Shown: in pieces, positions 8,944 through 19,515 of the stretch
Layout of the letters: every line of letters starts with the position of its first letter
How positions within the stretch are numbered: the stretch's first letter is position 1
NCBI RefSeq assembly: GCF_015694465.1
Contig: NZ_JADQDO010000001.1
Span: 434,001-498,000 of the forward strand
Source of the DNA: Microvirga alba
Lineage (GTDB): Bacteria; Pseudomonadota; Alphaproteobacteria; Rhizobiales; Beijerinckiaceae
Reading direction: 5' to 3'
DNA: 64,000 nucleotides
The notes under the pieces: model-generated
Seen by the model: the letters and a program-made list of their open reading frames with translations, nothing else
Databases searched by the model: none
Told to the model about the DNA's origin: nothing
Made by a program: the position numbers and the translations under genes

Positions 8944-10341
8944 TCAGCCGACACGATCCATCCGCGCCGATTCAGAAATCATGCAGCGGTTTCGGCCCAT
9001 CTGCTTTGCTCGATAAAGCGCATGATCCGCAGCTTTTATCAGGTACGAAAAGTCCGGATGGCCGTCGAAGGTCGCGATGCCGACCGAAACGGTGACGGGC
9101 AGGCGCGTATTGTCCGGCGAGATGAAATCCCGGGCCTCGATAGCCCCCCGGATTCGTTCCGCAATCTGAAACGCGGCATCGCTGTCCATTTCAACGAGGG
9201 CGACGAGAAACTCCTCTCCGCCATAGCGAAAGACGAAGTCGCTCAGCCGACAGGTTTCGAGAACCACATCCGCGATTTGACGCAACACCGCGTCCCCGGC
9301 TGGGTGCCCCCACTGATCGTTGATCTGTTTGAAGTGATCCACGTCGATCATGAGAACAGAGAATTGCGTGTCGTTCTTCGTCGCGATGGCGATTTCACGG
9401 CTGAGGATCGAAGGCAGGAAACGGCGGTTGAGCGTTTGCGTCAGCGGATCCCTGCCATTCTCGATGGCGGCCACGGATTGAAACATGTCCGCGAGCAGGA
9501 ATTTCATTTCAGCGATCGCTGCCTGTAGCTTTTCGAGAAGTCCGGGAAGCTCCGACCGGCTTCCGCTGCGCGCCGCGGCGATCTGCGGCAACAAATCGGA
9601 ATCGATGCTGCGCATGGACCGCTCAATATGTTCGAGGGTGGCGGAGCCTTGGAACATCACACCGGCACGATGGTGAAGCCAGAGGCCGAATTCGGACGCT
9701 GAAATCGAGGCAAGTTTGGCCTCCTGCTCTGTCCCGTAGAGGCTGAACAGAACGCTTTGGCTCCACTCCATCAAGGCGGCCCGTTGGCTCTCCCGCTCGA
9801 GGGTAATATCCTGGCCGAGCGAGAACAGGCGATAGGCTTCATCGGTCTGAACACGGCTCGCCGTGCTGCGCACGAACGCCTGACTCATGATCTCGATTGC
9901 GAGATCGATCAGACCGCCCGCATAGACGAGCGCGGCCCACAAATCGTCGCGCTGGAGCGGGGTTGTCTCCAGGCGCTGGAAGAGAGCGACCTTGAGAAGG
10001 TTGGCACCCTGCATGACGAGGTGGATCGGAATTCGGATGCGCGCATGGACGTCGCCGATGGTCTTCTGCCGATCGCTGAAAAGCGTCACATCATCCGCGA
10101 TCTGCGCGACGAACAGATCCGTCAGCCAGCGCCGCAGCGAATGATGAAGCCGTTCATTGACGATCGAATGCGACAAGAAGCGCGCAGCCTCCTCGTCTTG
10201 CAGCAACGTCGAATAGAAAATTGCGACCAGCTCGTCCGCCGCGTCCTCAACGACGAGCGCCACGGTGCGGCGGGTCCCAAGGCTGGCGGAGCCGAGAATG
10301 TCGTCGACCCTCGTTGCAATTGGCGGATGCGTCTTTTCCAA
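8944..10341 (-). CDS. dosC: Globin-coupled oxygen-sensing diguanylate cyclase
   Basis: A 465-residue cytosolic enzyme that makes cyclic di-GMP under control of a heme. The N-terminal globin sensor has Tyr43 (distal) in IFYSTL and the proximal heme ligand His99 in TIGDVHARIRIP, aligned with Tyr43/His98 of E. coli DosC. A linker domain follows, then a GGDEF domain from about residue 290 with GRDPLTQTLNRRFL, DVDHFKQIND and the active-site loop RYGGEEF. Overall similarity to DosC extends along the whole length. It is 15 bp behind a RidA-family gene and so probably in one operon. No c-di-GMP phosphodiesterase partner (DosP) is adjacent. Confidence 0.93.
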   Translation of the reverse strand: MEKTHPPIATRVDDILGSASLGTRRTVALVVEDAADELVAIFYSTLLQDEEAARFLSHSIVNERLHHSLRRWLTDLFVAQIADDVTLFSDRQKTIGDVHARIRIPIHLVMQGANLLKVALFQRLETTPLQRDDLWAALVYAGGLIDLAIEIMSQAFVRSTASRVQTDEAYRLFSLGQDITLERESQRAALMEWSQSVLFSLYGTEQEAKLASISASEFGLWLHHRAGVMFQGSATLEHIERSMRSIDSDLLPQIAAARSGSRSELPGLLEKLQAAIAEMKFLLADMFQSVAAIENGRDPLTQTLNRRFLPSILSREIAIATKNDTQFSVLMIDVDHFKQINDQWGHPAGDAVLRQIADVVLETCRLSDFVFRYGGEEFLVALVEMDSDAAFQIAERIRGAIEARDFISPDNTRLPVTVSVGIATFDGHPDFSYLIKAADHALYRAKQMGRNRCMISESARMDRVG

Positions 10342-10356
10342 CGGGGATGTCTTTCG

Positions 10357-10710
10357 TCACAAGGCCGCGATGACCTGAATTTCAAGTGCGTATTGAGGGT
10401 CGGCAAGCCTGGATTGCACGCAGACCCGCGCCGGCGAATGCCCGGGCATGACCCAGGCATCCCAAACGGCGTTCATCTCTTCGTAGGAGTCGATATCCGC
10501 CAGCCAAATCGTCGCGTGCAGGAGCCTGGACTTGTCGCTACCGATCTCCGCCAGGGATTGCTCGATCTGCGCGAGGATGTCCTTCGTCTGATCCGAAATC
10601 GAATGCCCGAGCGTCGTTTCCGGGACGTAACCAGAAAAATAGGCCGTATCGCCCAGGATCACGAGGTCACTGTAGCGGGCGGCAACGCCGATCCGATTGA
10701 TTTCTGTCAC
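10357..10710 (-). CDS. RidA/YjgF/UK114 family protein
   Basis: A 117-residue member of the Rid family, which typically forms trimers that hydrolyse reactive enamine/imine intermediates. The typical core is present: DTAYFSGYVPE, then ATIWLADI, and a C-terminal SPARVCVQSRLADP holding the carboxylate-binding Arg. It lies 15 bp upstream of dosC on the same strand, a pairing of unclear meaning. It belongs to one of the RidA paralogous groups rather than obviously to RidA itself, so no symbol is given. Confidence 0.88.
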   Translation of the reverse strand: MTEINRIGVAARYSDLVILGDTAYFSGYVPETTLGHSISDQTKDILAQIEQSLAEIGSDKSRLLHATIWLADIDSYEEMNAVWDAWVMPGHSPARVCVQSRLADPQYALEIQVIAAL

Positions 10711-10797
10711 GCTGCTGACTCCGTTCGACGGTCTCGGGGTGGCCTCCGTATCACAGGTTCCGTCGTGCCGTAACGGTAGGCGCGCTCCCGGGTCGTC

Positions 10798-11214
10798 CTA
10801 CTGAGCGTCTTCCACCGATACGACCAGAAGCCGATGTATTTCGCCCGATCTCGTCGGCCAGGTAATCGATTGCCCTTCGGAGAGGCCGATGAGCGCGGCT
10901 CCGATCGGCGTCATGACGGAAATCCGCTTTTCGGCGATGTTTGCCTCTTCCGGGAAAACGAGCGTGACGCGCTCGGTTCGGCCGGTCTGCTCATCGCGAA
11001 AGGTGAGGGTGGTGCCCATGGTCACGAGCTTGGCCGGAATTCGCGCCGAAGGGACGATTTTCGCGCGGTCGAGTTCAGCCGCCAGATAATCGGCGACCTC
11101 CGGCATCCGGTCCGCGGCGGCGTCGGCCAGCCGTGAGAGACGAGCATAATCGGCTTCGGTCAGGACGATCTTCGGCTTCCGGGCGGTAGCAGATTTCGAA
11201 ATGGATTCGGTCAT
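10798..11214 (-). CDS. rnk: Rnk, nucleoside diphosphate kinase regulator
   Basis: A 138-residue protein with a short N-terminal coiled coil (about 15-50) and a GreA/GreB-like C-terminal domain (VTLVFPEEANIAEKRISVMTPIGAALIGL). Rnk binds RNA polymerase near the secondary channel and affects nucleotide metabolism. The ATG at 11214 (MTESISKSATARKP) fits the family. An in-frame ATG at 11235 would add seven residues, and a still longer version has no homology. A hairpin is present in its upstream leader. Confidence 0.88.
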   Translation of the reverse strand: MTESISKSATARKPKIVLTEADYARLSRLADAAADRMPEVADYLAAELDRAKIVPSARIPAKLVTMGTTLTFRDEQTGRTERVTLVFPEEANIAEKRISVMTPIGAALIGLSEGQSITWPTRSGEIHRLLVVSVEDAQ

Positions 11215-11299
11215 AGGGTGCTCAAGGAAAAACATGCGCCCGCCCGCGAGCGTCGAGGGCAGGGACAATGGATATGGGAATGTTTGTGAAGCATGACCC

Positions 11300-11328
11300 G
11301 AGCAGGGGTGCGCAAAACCGCACCGCTC
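11300..11328 (-). repeat. Stem-loop in the rnk upstream leader
   Basis: Two stacked stems, GAGC/GCTC and GGTGCG/CGCACC, separated by a 3-nt bulge and closed by a 6-nt loop. It lies about 85 bp upstream of the rnk start on the transcribed side, so it could be an attenuator or the end of an upstream transcript. Confidence 0.4.
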
Positions 11329-11708
11329 ACCCGGGCTAGGAATGTGCGATGAGTTGTCCTGCGGAGCGCAGGCCTCGGCTATAGGGCGCGAAATGACTCA
11401 TGCCGCCATGCTAGCTCCGGTCTCCATATTGTCAATTCCGTAGAGCGGACCCGCGTCTCTTGTGCGCTCCTCGGGCCAGACGGGACTGGCGCTCCAACGC
11501 GTATCCGTCTCTTGCGATGGAATCGGTCCCAGGCCCATCCGGCGTGGCGTAAGGATCGGGCGTCCTGCACTTCCAATGCCCGGGATTCGTTCCCACCACC
11601 CGGTCTCGTCTGACACTTGGTGACCAATATGAGCGGGGCAATTGCATTACGCCTTCGCGATTTGCGCCCGCGCAGCAGGCTTTGTTCACGCCATCGGCGG
11701 AAACGGGA

Positions 11709-11737
11709 TTGACGCCCAAATTCCGAAACCGTAAGAA
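11709..11737 (+). promoter_or_regulatory. Sigma-70 promoter for tRNA-Ser
   Basis: TTGACG (11709-11714), a 17-bp spacer and TAAGAA (11732-11737), placed 10 bp before the first base of the tRNA. Spacing and position are ideal for a tRNA promoter. Confidence 0.75.
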
Positions 11738-11747
11738 CTCGACCACC

Positions 11748-11838
11748 GGAGACGTGGCCGAGAGGCTGAAGGCACTCGTTTGCTAAATGAGCATACCCCA
11801 AAAGGGTATCGAGGGTTCGAATCCCTCCGTCTCCGCCA
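11748..11838 (+). tRNA. tRNA-Ser (anticodon GCT)
   Basis: A class II tRNA of 91 nt. The acceptor stem GGAGACG pairs with CGTCTCC, the D-arm begins TGGCCGAGAGGCTGAAGG, and the anticodon stem CTCGT/ATGAG encloses the loop TTGCTAA (anticodon GCT, reading AGC/AGT). A long variable arm (ATACCCCAAAAGGGTAT) and a T-arm with GGTTCGAATCC follow. CCA is encoded at 11836-11838. Strong match to tRNA-Ser. Confidence 0.97.
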
Positions 11839-12368
11839 CCTTGCCCCACAAGTATCTAGTAAATATGGTTTTTGAAGCCGTCGTGGCTTCTGGCGCTGCC
11901 TTTGTTCCGAAGGAATGCCACGAAACCAGGAGGACGATGGTGGGCCGCCGATCCGACCTTGTTCGATTTCAAGACTCCGAGTTCGCTGAATAAGAGTAAC
12001 GCCAGGACCGGGTTTTCGCTCAACCTCGACACTGCCGATCTCGTTGAGGCGAAGGGGCGGGCGTGATCCCTCGAAGTCGAGGCGGCCCGGATCTTCGAAC
12101 GGGCGGGCCCGAATCCGTTCTGGTCCGCCTCTTCGTTCCGCCGACGATGGGACCGCCGAGCGGCTCGTGACGCGCGAGCTCGTGGCCGGTGGGGCCAAGC
12201 GTCGGGAGGCCGAGATCGCACAGCTGGAAGCGGAGCGTCGCGACGCCAATAGCTGACTGTGGGGACTGCGCAGTCATCCACTTCGATCACGCCCCATCCA
12301 GGTGGTGATCCTGAACCCAGAATGCCACCTCGCATGGTCCTGGAATCGGGAGCCGGCAGCTTTCGCGA
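11839..12368. other. Intergenic region downstream of tRNA-Ser
   Basis: No gene recognised. A short hairpin CCTCGA-AG-TCGAGG occurs near 12068-12081. One plus-strand frame ending near 12256 has a charged, coiled-coil-like tail but no homology I can place; it may be a decayed gene end. tRNA 3' ends are common integration sites, but I see no repeated tRNA end here. Confidence 0.4.
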
Positions 12369-13448
12369 TCAGGCCGTCAGCGACGCCATGTCGATCACGA
12401 AGCGATAGCGGACATCGGCGCGTTCCATGCGTTCGAAGGCCTCGTTGATCTGGTCCATCCGGATCGTCTCGCATTCGGGCAGGATGTTCTGGCGCGCACA
12501 GAAATCGAGCAGTTCCTGGGTCTGAGCGATGCCGCCGATGGGAGAGCCGGCGACGCGCCGCCGTCCGAGCATGAGCGGCACAGTGGACGGCTCGCTCAAG
12601 TTGCCGAGCTGGCCCACGATCACCAATGTGCCGTCCACGTCCAGTAGCGGCATGTAAGGATTGATGTCGTGCTTGGTGGGGACGGTGTCGATGATGAGGT
12701 CGAAGCTGTTGGCCGCCTGCGCCATGGCGTCCGGGTCGGTGGAGACGAGAAGCCGGTCTGCGCCGAGTGCCAGCGCATCGGCCTCCTTGTCGGGTGTCCG
12801 GCTCATGACGGTCACATGAGCGCCGAGGCCGGAGGCGAGTTTCACGGCCATGTGGCCGAGCCCGCCCAAACCGATCACGCCGACGCGGCTGCCCGGACCG
12901 ACGCCCCAGGTGCGTAGCGGCGAATAGGTCGTGATGCCCGCGCACAGAAGCGGGGCCGCGCGCGCGAGGTCGAGTCCCTCCGGAACGCGCAGGACGAATT
13001 CCTGCCGGACGACGACATGCTTCGAGTAACCGCCCTGGGTCATCTCCTGCGTGATGCGGTCGGGGGAGCCATAGGTCAGCGTGTTGCCTTCACGGCAGAG
13101 CTGCTCCTCGCCCTTACGGCACTGGTCGCAATGCTGGCAGCTATCCACCATGCAACCGACCGCCACATGATCGTCTGCCTTGAAGCGCGTGACCTCGCTG
13201 CCGACTTCTATCACGCGGCCGATGATCTCGTGGCCGGGGACGACCGGATAGGCAGACCAGCCCCAATCGTTGCGCGCCCAGTGAAGGTCCGAGTGGCAAA
13301 CGCCGCAATAGAGGATCTCCATCGCGACATCGTTCGGGCGCAGGGCTCGCCGCTCGAACGAGAATGGCGTGAGGCGGGCACCGACTGATTGGGCTGCGTA
13401 GCCGAAGGTTTTGTAGCGAAAGGTTGCCATGGTGTTGGTTGCACTCAT
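12369..13448 (-). CDS. Zinc-dependent alcohol dehydrogenase (MDR, YahK/cinnamyl-ADH type)
   Basis: A 359-residue NAD(P)-dependent medium-chain dehydrogenase. The catalytic zinc site is in CGVCHSD and GHE, the structural zinc site is CQHCDQCRKGEEQLC, and the Rossmann motif is GLGGLGHMA near residue 195. The sequence is closest to bacterial YahK/AdhC-like aldehyde reductases that reduce broad-range aldehydes with NADPH. It is the last gene of the cupin - aldo-keto reductase - ADH cluster (71 bp gap). The start at 13448 (MSATNTMATF) was chosen; ATG at 13430 is a close alternative. Its substrate is probably an aldehyde/ketone handled together with the reductase upstream. Confidence 0.9.
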   Translation of the reverse strand: MSATNTMATFRYKTFGYAAQSVGARLTPFSFERRALRPNDVAMEILYCGVCHSDLHWARNDWGWSAYPVVPGHEIIGRVIEVGSEVTRFKADDHVAVGCMVDSCQHCDQCRKGEEQLCREGNTLTYGSPDRITQEMTQGGYSKHVVVRQEFVLRVPEGLDLARAAPLLCAGITTYSPLRTWGVGPGSRVGVIGLGGLGHMAVKLASGLGAHVTVMSRTPDKEADALALGADRLLVSTDPDAMAQAANSFDLIIDTVPTKHDINPYMPLLDVDGTLVIVGQLGNLSEPSTVPLMLGRRRVAGSPIGGIAQTQELLDFCARQNILPECETIRMDQINEAFERMERADVRYRFVIDMASLTA

Positions 13449-13519
13449 CGGGTTGGTTCGTTGAAAGACAAATAGGCCGTCCGCACCGGGCGGTTGATCT
13501 TGGACGCAACGCCTGCCGG

Positions 13520-14931
<1,412 letters not shown>

Positions 14932-14984
14932 CGTCCTTCTCCTTCGAAAATTGCGACCTCGAACCGTCCCGCGACAGCCGATCA

Positions 14985-15075
14985 GGTGGACAGGTAATGA
15001 TTTAGCCGGTGCGCCCGCAGGCGATTAGATGCCAAAATGCGCATGGACTTATATCTGAGGTTCATGAATGCAGCG
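14985..15075. repeat. 91-bp duplicated regulator-promoter segment, copy 1
   Basis: Aligns without gaps to 16451-16541 at 75 of 91 positions. It ends in ATGCAGCG, the same bases that start the LysR gene at 16534, but no regulator follows here. It therefore looks like an orphaned upstream region of a former divergent LysR gene, retained as the control region of the cupin operon. Confidence 0.8.
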
Positions 15076-15179
15076 GGGCCTGAAAGTTCCGCGCCGTCGT
15101 GGAAAAGCTTGTCGTGCGCCGTCGCCCGTTGTCCCGGCCGCGTGATGGATGACGTTGCCGCCCCACGTGCGAGGACCAG

Positions 15180-16406
15180 TCATGTAGCGGGGCCGGAAGC
15201 GCGCACCAGTAGGATGGCGCTCACAAACGAGCCGACACCGCCGAGCCCGACGATCCAGCCCATGGCCCAGGGTGTGCCGTCGGCGAACCAGCCGATCATG
15301 GCGGCGCTGAGCACGCCAGTGCCATAGTGCATCGCGCCGACAAGGGCCGAGGCGGCGCCGGCCTTGCTCGGGAAGGCCGCCAGCGCACCGGCGACCGAGT
15401 TGGCCACGACGAAGCCGGCCATGGATACGTAGAGGAATAGCGGCACCACGAGCCCGGCCAGGCCGCCCCAACCGAACCGACTATTCAGAGCCAAGGTGAC
15501 CCCGGCAAAAGCCGCAATCATGGTCCCGACGCGAAAGATCCGGTCACTGCCCAGCCGTATCACCAGCCGTGTGTTCAGCAGGTTGGCCACCATCATGCCG
15601 ATGATGTTCAGGCCGAACAGCAGCCCATAAGCCTGGGTCGGCACGTGATAGTAGTTGATGTAGGCGAATGGCGTTCCAGCGAGGTAGGCGTAAATGCCGC
15701 CGTAGAAGAAGCCGCCGGACACGGCGTAGCCGATCAGCCTCGGGCTGCGTAGGAGGCGGAGGTAGCCGCCCAGCGCCTGCGTGAGCCGCTGCGGGTTGCG
15801 TCGGTGCCGCGGCAGGGTCTCCGGCAGGGCCAACAATCCGACCAGCACCAGCAGGCCGAAGCCGGCCAGGGTCCAGAAGATGGCCTGCCAGGACCGGACC
15901 GCGAGGATCTGAGCGCCCAGGATCGGGCCTAGCAACGGAGCGACGCTCATAACCAGCATCAACGTCGAGAGCATCTGGGCCGAGCGCTCGCGAGCATAGA
16001 GATCCCTCACCATGGCTCGGGCCAGCACAGGTCCGGCACAGGCGCCGACGGCCTGCACGACGCGCCAACCAGTCATCTGCCAAGCTGATCCGGACAGGGC
16101 GCAGCCAGCGGAACCGACCATGAATAGCACCAGACCGATCGCGATTGGAATTCGGCGTCCGTAGCGGTCACCGATTGGGCCCCAGAACAGTTGGCCCAGG
16201 CTGAAGCCGACCAGAAAACCTGAGAGCGTCATCTGCACCTGACCAGGGTCGGTGTGAAAGGCGGTTGCGAGCGCTGGAAAGGCGGGCAGGTAGATGTCCG
16301 TCGAGATGGATGCGAAAGCCATCAGGGCGCTGAGGACCAGCAGGATTCGCAAGCCGCTGGCGCGACTGGGGTTCTCGAGGGAGACGTGATTGACGTCGGA
16401 CGTCAT
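15180..16406 (-). CDS. MFS multidrug exporter, Bcr/CflA family
   Basis: About 408 residues with twelve predicted transmembrane helices. The Bcr/CflA hallmarks are visible: STDIYLPAFPALA in helix 1, VQMTLSGFLVGFSLGQLFWGPIGDRYGRR between helices 2 and 3 (the conserved MFS loop), and a gap of hydrophilic residues near the middle (RHRRNPQRL). It exports drugs such as bicyclomycin or chloramphenicol by proton antiport. The ATG at 16406 was preferred; a GTG at 16451 would add 15 residues. It is divergent from the LysR gene, with copy 2 of the duplicated segment between them, and lies inside what looks like an insertion between the regulator and the cupin operon. Confidence 0.9.
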   Translation of the reverse strand: MTSDVNHVSLENPSRASGLRILLVLSALMAFASISTDIYLPAFPALATAFHTDPGQVQMTLSGFLVGFSLGQLFWGPIGDRYGRRIPIAIGLVLFMVGSAGCALSGSAWQMTGWRVVQAVGACAGPVLARAMVRDLYARERSAQMLSTLMLVMSVAPLLGPILGAQILAVRSWQAIFWTLAGFGLLVLVGLLALPETLPRHRRNPQRLTQALGGYLRLLRSPRLIGYAVSGGFFYGGIYAYLAGTPFAYINYYHVPTQAYGLLFGLNIIGMMVANLLNTRLVIRLGSDRIFRVGTMIAAFAGVTLALNSRFGWGGLAGLVVPLFLYVSMAGFVVANSVAGALAAFPSKAGAASALVGAMHYGTGVLSAAMIGWFADGTPWAMGWIVGLGGVGSFVSAILLVRASGPAT

Positions 16407-16450
16407 GATGATGATCGCGTCCTCTGCTGAAGTGCGTGATGAGCTGTTCA

Positions 16451-17427
<977 letters not shown>

Positions 17428-17984
17428 AACCGAGGCTCCGTCATGGGCTGGAGCCGGTGGGCAACGGGTGGCCGGTTCTCCGAAGGTTTGTACGGTGGAA
17501 CCGCCATAGGAGGCACTGGTCCGGTCAATGAAGCCTGGGAAGCTGACAGTCCGGCTGATGTCGGTGTTGTGTGTCGCTCAGGCGCAGCCGCGCGCAGGTT
17601 CAGCCTGCCCCATTTGGCCGAGCCGTAGAGAGCGCCGAACACGCTCTCGTTTCGATCCCCAGGACAGGCGTCCCTCGACATTGAAGGTCGTGCGGGGGAA
17701 CCCACCGGCGAGGCCAAGCCGCAAGGTCTGGTCCATCACTGGCGCAGGTTCCACTCAGCGTGATGCTTTTGCATGCGAAGAATTTCGTGTATGTTGGTGG
17801 CTTCGACCTAAAGGGCAACGCTCACAATTGTAATCGGTGTGCACACGTTGCGTTATGTCCTTGTTCGCAGGTTTTTGGCGACGGCCTAGGTCACGTTTTG
17901 TAGATAATGCTCTAGGTGCAAGTTGAATGCTGTGCGCCTGAGTTTGTTCGTGGCCAATATTTCTTCGATCCGCGGAGAATGCAC
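17428..17984. other. Intergenic region, LysR to aldehyde oxidase operon
   Basis: No gene recognised. The first part carries the hairpin at 17434-17455. The last 200 bp are less GC-rich and probably contain the promoter of the paoABC-like operon, but I could not fix its boxes with confidence. Confidence 0.45.
17434..17455 (+). terminator. Hairpin just after LysR stop codon
   Basis: GGCTCC / GGAGCC with a 10-nt loop, extended by ACC/GGT across a bulge, beginning 7 bp after the LysR stop. There is no T-run, so it may be a weak or Rho-assisted terminator. Confidence 0.45.
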
Positions 17985-18494
17985 ATGGCACAACCGAACG
18001 CGGCCGCTCAATCAAGCATCGGGTCACCAAGCAAGATTTCGGTTGAGTTGATCATAAATGGTGTTGAAACCAAGCTTGATGTCGCACCGTGGACAACTTT
18101 GCTTGACGCTCTGCGAGAGCACCTTGATCTCACCGGCACAAAAAAGGGGTGCGATCACGGTCAATGTGGTGCCTGCACCGTGCTGGTGGACGGACGACGG
18201 ATCAATTCCTGCCTGACGCTTGCCGTCATGAAGGATGGTGCCAGAGTCACGATGATCGAGGGTCTTGCGACGGACGGCGTGCTGCACCCGATGCAACAGG
18301 CGTTCATCGACCATGACGCGTTCCAGTGTGGCTACTGCACGCCGGGCCAGATCTGCTCGGCGGTAGGCCTGATCGCAGAGGGAAAGGCAAAAACCGCGGA
18401 GGAAATCCGTGAGATGATGAGCGGCAACATCTGTCGCTGTGCCGCATATCCGAACATCGTTTCGGCCATCCAGCAGGTGATGGGGGCGTCATGA
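17985..18494 (+). CDS. paoA: Aldehyde oxidase, [2Fe-2S] subunit (PaoA-like)
   Basis: A 169-residue small subunit of a xanthine-oxidase-family molybdoenzyme. The plant-type cluster is held by Cys56, Cys61, Cys64 and Cys76; the second, helical cluster by Cys115, Cys118, Cys150 and Cys152. It passes electrons from the molybdenum subunit to the FAD subunit. The ATG at 17985 is preceded by GGAG at a good distance. Unlike E. coli PaoA, no twin-arginine leader is present; the RR motif is on the large subunit instead. It overlaps the next gene by ATGA. Confidence 0.93.
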   Translation: MAQPNAAAQSSIGSPSKISVELIINGVETKLDVAPWTTLLDALREHLDLTGTKKGCDHGQCGACTVLVDGRRINSCLTLAVMKDGARVTMIEGLATDGVLHPMQQAFIDHDAFQCGYCTPGQICSAVGLIAEGKAKTAEEIREMMSGNICRCAAYPNIVSAIQQVMGAS

Positions 18495-19507
18495 TCAATT
18501 TCGAGTACGCGCGAGCCAACGACGTGGCCGACGCGGTCCGACAGATCGCGGCCGATCCCACATCGAAATTCATTGCAGGCGGCACTAATCTCCTTGACCT
18601 CATGAAAGAGGATGTGGAACGTCCTGCCCGACTGATCGACATTACGCGATTGCCACTTTCAGACGTTGAGGAAACTCCGGACGGCGGCGTCCGGATCGGC
18701 GCGCTGGTGCCCAATTCCGACCTCGCGTGGCACCCGCTGATTGCGCAACGCTACCCGATGCTCGCAAGTGCAATTCTCGCGGGCGCTTCGGCGCAGTTGC
18801 GTAATATGGCGTCCACCGGCGGCAATCTCATGCAACGCACGCGCTGCTTCTACTTCTATGACACTGTGACACCGTGCAACAAGCGCCAGCCCGGCAGCGG
18901 ATGCTCGGCGATAGCGGGGATCAACCGCATCAACGCAATCCTGGGGACGAGCGATACATGCATTGCGACCCATCCCTCCGACATGTGCGTGGCACTTGCC
19001 GTCCTCGAAGCCAAAGTTCATGTCGCCGGGCCTGGAGGGGAGCGGGTCATCCCCTTTGCCGACTTCCATCGCCTGCCCGGGGACGCGCCGCAACGCGACA
19101 CCAACCTGGATGCAAACGAGCTCATCACCGCGGTCGAGCTTCCAGCCGATGGTTTCGCCAAGAATTACACCTATCTCAAGATTCGCGATCGCCTGTCCTA
19201 CGCCTTCGCGCTGGTGTCCGTCGCGGTTGGGCTGGAAATGGACGGCAATACCATCCGCCGGGCTCGGTTCGCACTCGGCGGTGTCGCGCACAAACCTTGG
19301 CGAGATGAAGCGGCCGAAGCGGGGTTGAACGGAAAGGTCGCAAACCCGGAGATTTTCGAACGCGCCGCGGGCCTGGTGCTACGAGATGCAAAGGGATTCG
19401 AACACAACGCTTTCAAGATCGAACTCGCCCGCCGCACCATCGTTCGCGCACTGATACAGGCCGCACATGGCACGCCGCAGTCTCAAAACAATAAGAAAAT
19501 CGCGTGA
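18491..19507 (+). CDS. paoB: Aldehyde oxidase, FAD subunit (PaoB-like)
   Basis: A 338-residue FAD-binding subunit (CoxM-like). The FAD-binding motifs are IAGGTNLLDLM near residue 32 and ASTGGNLMQR near 108. Cysteines in TRCFYFYDTVTPCNKR, GSGCSAI and SDTCIATHPSD match the extra [4Fe-4S] cluster known in E. coli PaoB and are absent from ordinary CoxM proteins. This places the enzyme in the PaoABC group rather than among simple isoquinoline oxidoreductases. It overlaps the genes on both sides by a few bases, giving a tight operon. Confidence 0.93.
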   Translation: MINFEYARANDVADAVRQIAADPTSKFIAGGTNLLDLMKEDVERPARLIDITRLPLSDVEETPDGGVRIGALVPNSDLAWHPLIAQRYPMLASAILAGASAQLRNMASTGGNLMQRTRCFYFYDTVTPCNKRQPGSGCSAIAGINRINAILGTSDTCIATHPSDMCVALAVLEAKVHVAGPGGERVIPFADFHRLPGDAPQRDTNLDANELITAVELPADGFAKNYTYLKIRDRLSYAFALVSVAVGLEMDGNTIRRARFALGGVAHKPWRDEAAEAGLNGKVANPEIFERAAGLVLRDAKGFEHNAFKIELARRTIVRALIQAAHGTPQSQNNKKIA

Positions 19508-19515
19508 GGGGAACG

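Larger units (their letters stand above)
11215..11747. other. Intergenic region, rnk to tRNA-Ser
   Basis: No protein gene recognised. It contains the rnk leader hairpin at 11300-11328 and the tRNA promoter at 11709-11737. Open frames antisense to the tRNA here have low-complexity composition and are not credible. Confidence 0.6.

Noticed and set aside
11686-12249. Open frame antisense across tRNA-Ser
   Set aside because: Contains the RDSNPRYPFGVC-like string that arises from translating a tRNA-Ser gene backwards; a known annotation artefact.
11748-12368. Possible integrated element at the tRNA-Ser 3' end
   Set aside because: No integrase gene and no second copy of the tRNA 3' end in the window.
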